A stretch of DNA of 64,000 bases from Pyrenopolyporus hunteri (Eukaryota; Ascomycota; Sordariomycetes; Xylariales; Hypoxylaceae): NCBI GenBank assembly GCA_902806595.1, contig CADCXC010000005.1:1116001-1180000 (forward strand). The letters run 5' to 3'. The position numbers and the translations under genes were made by a program. The notes beneath the pieces were generated by a model. The model worked only from the letters and a program-made list of their open reading frames with translations. It did not search any database and was not told the origin of the DNA. Shown here in pieces: positions 1 to 10,207 of this stretch. Every line of letters begins with the position of its first letter. Within the stretch, counting starts at the first letter, position 1.

Positions 1-510
1 TCACATTCCGTGAATCCGGTGGCAGCCCTCGACTAGATAAAGAAGGTAGCTTAGGGGAGAGAACGGGCTATTGGAATAAAATAGTATGTGTAGCCTAGAG
101 CCGCGCAAACGAATATAGACCGAGAGAGGCAGGTTAAAGGGTAGGACTACACGTACATATGCGTCAGAACCAGTGAGCGAGGGAAACAGACTAAAGAGTG
201 GGCGAGGAAGGGTATATGAGAGTTAGAAGGGGCAGAGTGATTGTAGATCTCTGTAAATATGAATCTCCCGTTGAGCATTTAAGGTTGGCTTGGGGTTGGC
301 TTAGGGTTCCCAAGAATAAACCAAGGGTTTGTGGGGGCTGTGTGTGTAATAAGGCAAGGAAGATGGCAAGGAAGATACAGAGATCCGGGACGTCGATTCG
401 TGGTGTTTCGTCCGGGTGGGGTTTTGGTATAAAACCCGCCAGGACGCAGAGGGACGTTTCTTCATCGTAACGAATGTAACTATGTGCTGTTGTTGTGCGT
501 GTGTGCTGCG

Positions 511-540
511 CGATACTATGCGATACTATGTGATACTATG
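511..540. repeat. 3 x 10-bp tandem repeat
   Basis: Three consecutive copies of CGATACTATG, the last beginning with T, are read directly. They lie in non-coding DNA. Confidence 0.9.
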
Positions 541-771
541 TGATGAGCGTTGTGATGAGTGTTGTATGAACGATGTATGTATGTATGAGCTGGAAGAGGA
601 AGGTCGCCACGAGAAAGCGGCGGAGTTGCTGTTGGGGGTTACACGGCCGAAAATGATCATTAGTAATACGGTACTACGTAGCTGGGAATGTATACCTATA
701 TATATGTATGCAGATACTATTATGTATCTAGTAAAAGCACGAGAAAGCGCGAGGGGAAGAAGAAGGTTCAG

Positions 772-796
772 GGACTAGGACTAGGGCTAGGACTGA
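772..796. repeat. CTAGGA-type hexamer repeat
   Basis: Imperfect copies of GGACTA/GGGCTA follow one another. This is a short low-complexity tract in non-coding DNA. Confidence 0.7.
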
Positions 797-1579
797 GACC
801 GGGGGCAGGGGGAAAGAAGAACATGCGGCTAAAGGCTTGTATGCGTAAAACCAGTGTGCAATCTCAATAAATCGGCGATAACGCATTGTACACTCAAGTA
901 CCTCCTTACACCTACATACCTGCACGTACCTAACCGGAATTTCTCGTCTGCTTCGGAGGATTTGGGTCTTGAAACAAATACCTATTACACATTATGTAGG
1001 TGTAAGGTGGCTTACCATCTCTGCTACCTCAGACACCTAGGTACATACCTGGGTAGGGCAGGAGGTAGGTAGATAGCCTTAGGCACGTATATACGCGGCC
1101 TAATAAACCTATACCTAGGTAGTGTAAGCCCATGTATGTACGTTACTCACGATTATAAATTAACGTGCGCTTATTTCAGCTTTTCGTTCCGAGATGATGG
1201 GGTCTCTGATACTGGCAAGGCGTTTTCTAGAAGCGTCATTAGGTGTAGGTTAGGTGTTATTGATTGGACTTGGATGGGCTTCGCTGCATACATGCATTAG
1301 GCAGCCAATCAGCCGTACATATATGAGCTGCCACCTACATACGTATCACACAACGGATCGGGTCCAAAAGGTAAAATGCATTACACTGATTGACACGCTC
1401 GAATATACGCGCGCAAAATTGCAACTGACGACAGCGCACTCGACACGGGGTTTCGTCATCTGATAAGACAAGGACCAAATTTAGTCGTGAACGACTCGCT
1501 CAGCTGGCCAAGTTTACCGAACGGACGCTGGCGACGATGAGTCACTTGCTATGTACAATACTTGACTTACTCATTACCT

Positions 1580-1610
1580 AGATGCTTAGACGCTTAGATG
1601 CTTAGATGCC
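1580..1610. repeat. 8-bp tandem repeat (GATGCTTA)
   Basis: Imperfect copies of GATGCTTA and GACGCTTA lie head to tail, ending in GATGC. Intergenic. Confidence 0.8.
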
Positions 1611-2041
1611 CGGGTGCTTATACTATGGTATATATAGGTGCTCATTATAGGATTTCAGATGCCCAAGCTTTCGTAAGGGCGGATCCGAACGGGTCCAAAA
1701 TTGGAGGCGATCTCATTAACCTCGAAAAAAAAAAGCCGTGCGGGCCATGCTGGTATCATCTGCTTTGCTGGTCTAACTAGGTATGCTGGTTATGCTGGTG
1801 TGTAAAATGGGGGTGTCTTCGTCATGGCCACATAGTGTACATCGATTGCTATAATTAAGCGGGCATTAGACGCATCAAATGTGGTTCGACCAAAGCACAA
1901 AAGACGGCCGAGGCTCCCACTATAGATAAAGCTAATTCGAAGGGGTGACAGGAACTCGTTTGCATTGGATGCTAACGACGCATGATGAATACGTGTTGGT
2001 AATGGATTGATATCGCGTGTCTAAGGGCCGAAGGGGTCGAT

Positions 2042-2109
2042 CTGAACCATCTGAATTGTCTGAACTGTCTGAACTGTCTGGACTGGCTGGACTGGCTGAA
2101 CTGGCTGAA
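2042..2109. repeat. 9-bp minisatellite (CTGAACTGT / CTGGACTGG)
   Basis: About seven and a half head-to-tail 9-bp units are visible, drifting from CTGAATTGT through CTGAACTGT to CTGGACTGG and CTGAACTGG. Related units recur near 2128-2152. Because 9 is a multiple of 3, both strands stay open, which produces a spurious long minus-strand frame at 1932-2417. Confidence 0.85.
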
Positions 2110-2337
2110 CCCGGTCCGGACTTGTGTCTGTCTGAACTGTTCCGAATTGTCTGAGCGGAATCAATGGGATGGCATCCTCTCAGGTTGCGTGGGCTGTGGA
2201 GCTTGCATAAGTTGATGAATGATCGTCGAATGGCTCCAAGCCGGAAAGGGAAAAGATACGTGCTGTGTAACTGCGCACGTACTGTACGGATCTGTCCTTC
2301 CTGCCCTTCCATTGGCTGGATGAATCCACCTCTCCCG

Positions 2338-2370
2338 CTTTTCCCACTTTTCCCACTTTCCCACTTTTCC
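2338..2370. repeat. CTTTTCCCA tandem repeat
   Basis: Three to four imperfect copies of CTTTTCCCA make a pyrimidine-rich tract. No gene is attached to it. Confidence 0.8.
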
Positions 2371-3660
2371 TTCTTTTTTTCCCTTGGGCTTCGCCGGGGT
2401 TCGCTACAAGCTTCCATCAGCCTTCTGGAAGCCTTCGAAGCTGGCTAGAAGCACCGGAAAGGTGTGCCAAGTAGCTCGTGGTTGCCCAGTCAAGACAGGG
2501 GCCTCCCGGGCCATACACAGGGAACTGAGGGAACTGCTGTGTCCCCAGCCAGTCATCTCCCTTCCCTTCCCTGAAGCTCTTCGATTTTTAGTGGGCTTTG
2601 CTTACGATGCACTACGCAGGGAAGCAAAGACGTAAGCAGACCTGAGTCGGTCCCTCGAACCAGCTGCTATCAAACGGAAGCCCCGAGACCCCATCGTAAG
2701 GTGGGCGCTCTTTTTTACATTCATCACTTCCACCATCAATTTCGCCATGTCCATATCATTGGTTACCATAATCCCAGTTATTAACAGATCGTATTTCCCC
2801 CCCGCAGTGGTTATCAGGCGCTGTCATGGCATACCTACCTAGGTACGCAGCTATGTACCTGGGTATGTATATATTACGGTAGGCAATAATTAATACCTTA
2901 CCTGCTGAAAGTCTTATTACATAGTCTCCCATCAGCCGCAATAGATCGGGTTTATAGGTACGTGACCTAACTCTTACCGCCGTGCAAAAGCGCAGCGCCT
3001 ATTCCTTTAGACACCCCAGTCGCGCGAGTACGGGTGTGTAGGTAGGTACTTATATGTACATATATAGGCAAGTTAGGTACAGGGCAGGACTCTGAAGAGG
3101 GCAGGTCGAAGGAAAAAGACGCCCGCAGTGGCAGTGGCATGAGGGGTACGGGCCTGTAATTATAATGTATCGTGCCTGCAATACATACATGTAGGGATAT
3201 CTTGATCTGCATGTATTCCATGTGTACCAGACATATCTAAGGCACGTATAACATCCCCCAGCTTACAACATCAACTCTTATGTGCAGCCGATTGCTTGCG
3301 TTTCCCGGTAAAAAAAACACACAATTATTGAGACTACTTTTTTTTTTTCCCTCTATTTCTTTTTTTCCTTTGCTTTCTTTTTTTGACAGCCAACTTCTCC
3401 CTCGAGTCCTTCAGGACGGACTGTGACATGGCAATACCCGCAACGCCTGACTTAAACATCGGGTTACTTGGGTACGACAATATTACCAACCACCCTAATA
3501 GACCCATTTATTGTGCCTACGATCCTACCGCTGGGTTTTAGCATATGCAGTTAGTGCCTACGTACCTACATTTGTATGTATATGCGTACATTAATATGAG
3601 TACACAGAAGTACTCAGGCAGGTGGACCTTGGGATTCCAAGCAAGCACCTTTCACTGCCG

Positions 3661-4733
3661 TCGCACTAAAAATGACACCCGATTAATCGCAGACTTCACT
3701 TGTTACTTTTCCTTTTCTCCCTCCTATTGTACGATCCACATTGGGAGAATTCAGTCTACACCCTTTTCTCTGCCCATTTGTTCATCTTCTAGTCATTGAT
3801 TGTTACCTCAATTACTTCGAAATACCTGCTGGTTCCCCCCTGCTTTTAATTTTTTTTTTTTTTTTTTTTTGCTCTTTTGCTCTTTTGCTCTTGTGTGTCC
3901 AAACGTCACGTACCGTCCGACTGTACAGTATCCAATCCCTCATCCTCTACTCATCTCATCAACGAACCGTCTTTTTGTATTCGCCTGGCTCTTTCAGCTT
4001 CGTTTCCTAGTAGTTCCAAAACAAACCTATGCTCAAACCGACCAAACCGACCAAGCCGACCATAAATTATTTTGACCCCGTCCTCACGATAGACCTCTTC
4101 CCATAACCCAAAGATTCAGCTCGCAACTATATTTGTTGCAGACCTGGTCGCGGCCGTCGCGAAACGCATTGTTCCTCCCGTTAGAGTGTAACCTCGCTCG
4201 TCTCTCCAGACAACCCGCATTGAAGGTGTGAAGCGCGACTACATACCTAATACCTGCCTTTTCGGCCCCATCCACACATTCCGATCACAACAGCACACCT
4301 ATGTGCGCCTTTCCTTGTCCCGAATTCCATGTTACTAATCCGTTCTACCATTTCTCGACGACTCCCTTCGATATTCCATTATCAATAACTATAACCGCAC
4401 GTGGCTGATCGCATGCGCCTTTCGTCTTCGGATCCTTTTGTATGGTCCTCCTTGAAGTGTGACCTGATTTGAGCACCCAGCCCGTTGAGGCATCCTCGAG
4501 TCCCGAGTACGACATTTGCGCGTCGATTATCAATCTTGCCGTCGCACTTACGATATACTAAAACAGCTGCAAGCTGAAACATTGTTCAACCTCTTCCAAC
4601 CACTCAATCGATCACTTGTATTCATACAATTGCTTATTTTGCAGCCAATTCCAGTTGCGACAACCATTGCGGGCGACAGATCAACTTGGCGGAAGTGCTC
4701 CGGTCCTCAGACTGGATGCCATAGTCCGCCGTG
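3661..4733 (+). promoter_or_regulatory. putative promoter and long 5' leader of the phosphodiesterase gene
   Basis: The kilobase before the phosphodiesterase start is rich in C and T on the coding strand. It has an uninterrupted T tract near 3849-3870 followed by repeated GCTCTTTT units, and three copies of a CCAAACCGA-like 9-mer at 4034-4061. Pyrimidine-rich leaders are usual upstream of highly regulated genes in filamentous fungi. A two-codon upstream frame (ATG-CCA-TAG) lies at 4716-4724, nine bases before the main ATG. The transcription start is not determinable from sequence. Confidence 0.45.
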
Positions 4734-7497
4734 ATGGATAGTGCAACATGTAATGTGATCTACGTGGATCGTAACGTGTTCGAGGACCGATTACTCGGGT
4801 CCGAGAGCACTGATTTGCCAGAATCTGGCGACCTTCGGGATAATCTGGGGCTCCTGTTAGATGCCTTTGGCGACGGTTAGTTTTCTACGGCAGATTCCCG
4901 TTTTGAGCCAACCACTAACATCTGTTATAGTACACGTGTGCGCAAGCGGCGCTGCTTGCATATCTAAACTGTTTCACTTGCAGGATACGTCCATGGTAGG
5001 GCTCAAACCGACTCTTGTACTGATTGACACGCCGTACGACGAACAAGTGTTAGAAACATCGTCACCCGAACGAGACCATTCGCCTTTCTCCGAAGTTTCG
5101 CGGGGAGAAAAGCAGAATGGTCGGTTGGAGGGTGAATTATATGGGTTGAGACTCCTGGAGCGGATCGTCTACGAGACACATCTAAGAAGCCTTTCGAGAT
5201 TGGTCGTGCCTATTCCCATCATCAGCTTTCCTTTACTCCGAAGCCCACCAGCAAACGACGGTGCGAACGACCACCCAGCGCAGCCGGCTTATACAGAATA
5301 TCTCATGGAGACGCCGGGCGCGGCCGGCGGTCCACTGACGAACCGCGCCCTGCTAAGGAAATGTCTGGATTCTGGTGCCGCGGATGTGATGGCTAGCCCC
5401 TTACACGTGAAGACTTTGACGTCACTGGAAGTCCATGCTTACCGGGCGCACAAAGAAGCTGCTAGGGAACAGCAAGCTGAGTTAGAAGTTCGGAGAGGCC
5501 GCAAGCGATCGTGGGTTGGTGTACATGAGAATCAACCTTACTCGTATCTTAGGGAAGCCATGGTGTCGGGGTTGATGAGGGGGATTTGCCGTTCCGGCTC
5601 TGAGTCTGAGGATCGTATCGGAAACGTCAAAGTGAATGTCCCATCTGAGCGCCGATCCGAAATCGCTGAGGCCGTAGGTAGATGGCATTTCTGTGCCCAC
5701 GACTTCTGTGACGATTCTCTCCTTGTCGCCGCTATCCTCATGTTCAAACATGCCCTTTCCATGCCCGAACTCGAACCTTGGCGAATACCGACTGGTAAGT
5801 GACTCACACCCACACCTGCCGTATGCTTAACTAATTCGTTGGAAAATGTAGATCAATTGACGAGTTTCCTCGTTGCAACACGAGCCGCTTATAATACTTT
5901 CGTACCCTACCACAATTTCCGACACGCCGTCGATGTTCTTCAGGCGACCTTTAATTTCCTCGTACACATTGGTACTCTACCACCATATCCCTCGCAATCC
6001 GAGCCCCGCGGCGCATCAGCGGAGAAGTGTCCACTTGCGGGTCTGCTCGGGCCTTTCGAGGCGTTAACCCTCCTCATCGGCGCGATCGGTCACGATGTTG
6101 GCCATCCAGGCGTAAACAATGGCTTTTTAATTGTGCTAAACGCACCGTTGGCGCAGTTATATAACGACAGGTCCGTTTTAGAGTCCTTCCACTGCGCGGC
6201 CTATTCACAAATACTTCGGAGGTATTGGCCCAAGGTCTTTGAAGATAGAAAAATGCGCACTCTTATGGTGAGCTCGATTCTAGCGACAGATATGGGAATA
6301 CACTTTGATTACATGAAGAAACTTGATACCCTTGAAAAGAGGTTGAAGGAGGAATCAATTGACGAGTGGAATGGACGGACGATGGAGGAACAGACGACAC
6401 TTTTATGCTCCTTACTCATAAAGTGTGCTGACATCAGTAATGTTGTACGTACCGTGTTTTTCTTATCAACTTCTTTTTTTCCGCGGCGTCTTGAACCTCA
6501 AATATTACACAACGGCTAACGATATGGCTAGGCTCGAAAGTACGAAGCTGCTCTGCAATGGATGTATATCCTCTGCGATGAGTTCTCGAGACAGGCCACG
6601 ATGGAGGATGATGTTGGTATCCCAACTTCCCTTGTTACTCGCCCGAAGAAGGATTTCTTGTCATTAGCCCAGGCACAATTAGCTTTCATGACAATGTTCG
6701 CGATTCCCTTGTTTCAGCAAGTCGCCAATGTGCTGCCCGCGATGCAATACACCGTCGACGAACTCCGAAGGAATAAGATACACTTTGAGAAAACCGTGGA
6801 AGAGATTCCGCGGATGGGAGAGGAACAGAGAAGGAAACTGATGGAAGACATCCTTTCACACCGTTCCCCAGGTTTGACCGCCGAACCGGAAGGGGTTGAA
6901 AATTTCCCAATGGACTCAGCGAAATGCGACTTGGTCTCAAACCATGCCGAAATGAAAAGGGCGGCCTCATCACCACCCGACCAACAGTATCACATCCCCA
7001 GCATTCCGGGGCAATACAAAGAGGTAAATGGCATCTCCATGGGATTCGAGAACGTAGCAGATTACGTGGCAAGCGACCCATTCAATCTGAACGAGCCAGA
7101 ACATAGGGCGGTTGGGCACAACGGAAAGCAGCGTTGCAGCGAGACGACAGACGGGAGCAACTCGGTACCCCCAGGAGATTGGCAGTCACAAGCCACCAGC
7201 GCTACTACAGGAAAGATGCCACTCTCGCCAAGCACTCAAGGTACTAGCATTGTCAGTCAGGAGTCTATGGAGCGCCCATGTAGCGTCCCGGCCACAACGG
7301 TCACGGGGCCCGATAGTCGCAAGACAGCGCCGAGGGGGAGAAATCCCGAAGTGGGCGATTTCGAGGAGGACTCTAATGGAAACACTCTCAAGCCAGAAAT
7401 AACGCTTAAGAAGAAGACTAGCAGGTTCAGAATGAACGTCTCGACCTTTTTCCGGAGGAATAAGGGGGCGAGTTCACCATCATCCGGTGGTTCTTGA
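4734..7497 (+). CDS. pdeH: class I (high-affinity type) cAMP 3',5'-cyclic phosphodiesterase
   Basis: Predicted exons are 4734-4875, 4931-5794, 5852-6444 and 6532-7497, giving 854 residues. Introns are 55, 57 and 87 nt. The catalytic HD domain spans roughly residues 330-640. It starts with YHNFRHAVDV (about residue 355), has the class I signature HDVGHPGVNNGF near 416-427, and the metal-binding KCADISN near 527-533. The enzyme hydrolyses cAMP to 5'-AMP and so damps protein kinase A signalling; this role is known from yeast Pde2 and fungal PdeH. The first 90 residues have a receiver-like pattern (IYVDRN, then LVLIDTP). The tail after residue 650 is disordered and ends in a basic stretch (KKKTSRFRMNVSTFFRR) that might contact membranes. 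The first ATG of the open frame was taken as the start. The family call is secure; the symbol is by analogy. Confidence 0.93.
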
Positions 7498-7605
7498 AAC
7501 TATTTCGACATAACAAGCCAACGATCAAGAGGGTACGATAAACGAACATATTACCGCAAACACCGAACGGCATGAGAGCATCGGTACGCATTTGCGAGAT
7601 TACAC

Positions 7606-7690
7606 AGGCAGCCCGACAGGCAACTCGACAAGCAGCCCGACAAGCAGCCGGGCGGGCAGTCGGGCAGGCGGTCGGGCAGTCAGTCGCTGA
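7606..7690. repeat. G/C-rich imperfect tandem and inverted repeat downstream of the phosphodiesterase stop
   Basis: The left half repeats CAGCCCGACAAG-like units. The right half repeats GGGCAGTCGGGCAGGCGG, the complement of the left units. Transcribed from the phosphodiesterase gene, the two halves could fold into a long hairpin in the 3' untranslated region. The repeat is read directly; the folding is inferred. Confidence 0.7.
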
Positions 7691-10139
7691 CACTGCGACC
7701 ATAGAAGTTTTTACGCAAGGCGCCAACAAACGGTAGCACGTTGCGCGTCACACGTATAATACCTATATATTGTATACTAGTTAGGTATTGGGCGAGGAGG
7801 ATACTGGAAGTTCTAGTGGTTTACCAAAAGCTCTGGGTTAGGGAGCGGTGGGCAAGCGGGAAGGCCTGAGACGGGAGGGCACCAAAGGCGGTGGCGGAGT
7901 TACATTACCAAAGGTGCATGCATGGCGTTTTAAGGAATTAGGACCGGTGTAGGATCGGGACCTGCGGCCTCCAAACGAGAGGAAACGTGCATGGAAGATG
8001 GGACATGCGGCGGAGTTTACGTTCTTAGGTAGGAGTGGCATATTTGAGGAGGACCTTCTCTGGCCCAAGGGAGGGGGTGAAAGCCTTTCGAGAGGCGAAT
8101 ACGAAGCCACCGCGCGAGACCATCCTCGACAGAAGCTGCTTTACCACATCCGCCAAGTGATGTGATGGGCGCCACACGCCGGATACCGGGTTTAGTGTAA
8201 GAATACATATGTATGTAAATGAGCAAATGGGAAGGGATGGGGGCTAGAAAAACAAAGAGAAAAAGGGAGACTGACTCTCTCCCGATATTACCCTCGTAAT
8301 GTGTTACCTACATATAAGGCGAGAATCTCGCGTGAATCAGCAGATGATCTATGAAGCCCCCACAATTTGCGATCTATAGATATCTGCAAGTGAGCGCATA
8401 CAATCGCTCGGACTTCACATATGTAGGTATGTGTATGTGTATGTGCCTACATATATTTGTGGAAATCCACACTTCGACAGCAATTTCCCCCCACCTTAGG
8501 CAGCTCAAGAACTTGATGCCCGTCGACAACTTGTGTGCGCGGGCATCGTGACTACTGTTATATGTCATGGCCTATTGCAGCAGCCGCCACAGGCGCGAGG
8601 GTTGATAGGAAGGCTAGCAAGAGTGCGGGACCAATCAATAACCGAAGCTATCGTTGTACGCCCCTGTGGACTGACATCATAGCCGTTGGTCGATGCTGGA
8701 TGGGTGGGAGAGCCGCCTCGATTTACTCGGCTATAATTGATACGAAAGGCAAATCGGCTGCGGATCAGACCTAAACCAAATCTTCGAGAAGCGTATGTAT
8801 ACACCTGCGTCCCAGGTATGTATCAAGCTTTGATCGAAAGCGTTCGTGATGGATACGGAAACCCGCATTAGAACTTGGAGAGTTTGTGCTACTTACTATG
8901 TACCTAGGTTAGGTACTTTGGGAAGACAGGACCCTGGGCGTTCGGGTCTTCCGTTGGCCGTGTTACCCCAATACTTTACTTTAGGTACCTACCTAACTTT
9001 ACCATCGCGGAATACGTCAATCGAATACATTCGAAATCCACTTTTATGAAATGCATATGCACCAGCCCATATAGATACACCTTCACAACGGGGTACGTAT
9101 ACTGCACAAACCCAAGCCCGACACGCGATGCATCGGTATACATACGGGATCCAGGTACAAATACGTAAGTACCTGCCTAGGTACCATGTATAAGAATATG
9201 GCAGGGTCCGAATCAGGTAAGCCGTCTTTTACTTAAGCAGCCTGCTATATACATTTTAAGATGTCTTCATATACATGTATCTTAAGCCCCTTCTTGGTTA
9301 AAAAGAAGCTGAAGACGAACGAATAAAAAATTAAAATAAAGTGATCGAATCGGTTCAACAAAGACGGTGCGCCGACGCGACAGTTAGGCTGTCAAGGGTT
9401 CCCCAGCTTTCACAATAGCCAAAGGCCGCCAGCTGACCAGTGCTATCGCACCTGTTTAAAATCTACTATAGGTTGCTAGAATCCGAGAGTCGGCAGGCGG
9501 ACCTGGAGCCCCCACTGTCAACCCAAAACCTCAGCAGCTTGCAGCCTGAGGTGATGTACTGTACCTTTTGGCAGTGAGTACGGGCAGTGAACCTAGTAAG
9601 TGATTTATGTAGAAGGAAAGGAAAGGGAAGAAGAAAAGGGAAAGACCCCGGGCTACAATATGTATTCTTGTATTCTTCTTGACTTACCCACTGTCTAAGC
9701 AAAAAGTTGTCTTTTTACCTTTGATTTCTCTTTTTTTTTGTTTTTATCTCGATTTTTTATTCTATATATTTTTTTTTCTTTTCCGTCGCCAAAAATCGGC
9801 CTCGATTGATTAACCCCGCGCCGCGTCCGCTGGCCGCCAGCCTCTAACTAACATACACTACCACCTTGCCTAAGATATTCCCGTACCACTCATACGCACA
9901 AGCACACGCACACGCACGCACACACAACCAATACGCAGCAGTACTTCTTCCCTCTCTTTCTCTACGTACACTCACTTCTCCTTACACGCCCACAGTACCG
10001 CCCAACCATCCTCTACGGTATCCCCTTATCCTTATCCCTTCTTCCTCACTTTTCCCTCGCACTCACTCGCAGTCTTCTCCCCCATTCAGGTTTATTGCGC
10101 GCGGGCCGTAGCACAACTTAGATTTACTCTCTGTCAATT

Positions 10140-10190
10140 ATGAAACATATTCATGGTGGAAATCAGGACTGCGGTGAGTTTCGAGGTTGA
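10140..10190 (+). promoter_or_regulatory. upstream open reading frame before the PAS kinase gene
   Basis: An ATG at 10140 opens a 16-codon frame that stops with TGA at 10188-10190, 17 nt before the first ATG used for the kinase. A GTGAGT donor-like site sits inside it at about 10174. The segment could therefore be a translated upstream frame or the edge of a leader intron. Confidence 0.4.
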
Positions 10191-10207
10191 AACGACACAT
10201 CATATTC

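Larger units (their letters stand above)
1..3660. other. gene-free segment with small tandem repeats
   Basis: I see no protein-coding gene here. Open frames are short, have no recognisable motif and are broken by stops on both strands. The stretch holds several short tandem repeats, listed separately, plus copies of the dispersed TACCTAGGTA-type palindrome near 1036-1044, 1108-1117 and 2832-2845. The left edge could be the trailer of a gene lying outside the window. Confidence 0.6.
7498..10207. other. intergenic region between phosphodiesterase and PAS kinase genes
   Basis: No coding potential is recognisable. It contains a G/C-rich inverted repeat just after the phosphodiesterase stop, several TACCTAGGTA-type palindromes (8901-8915, 8982-8998, 9171-9185), poly-T tracts at 9730-9780 and a CA-rich stretch around 9898-9928. 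A CT-rich stretch at about 9935-10110 probably belongs to the leader of the PAS kinase gene. Confidence 0.6.

Noticed and set aside
1932..2417. 161-codon minus-strand open frame
   Set aside because: It crosses the 9-bp minisatellite, which keeps frames open by periodicity. The product is low-complexity Ser/Asp repeats without motif or homology I can name.
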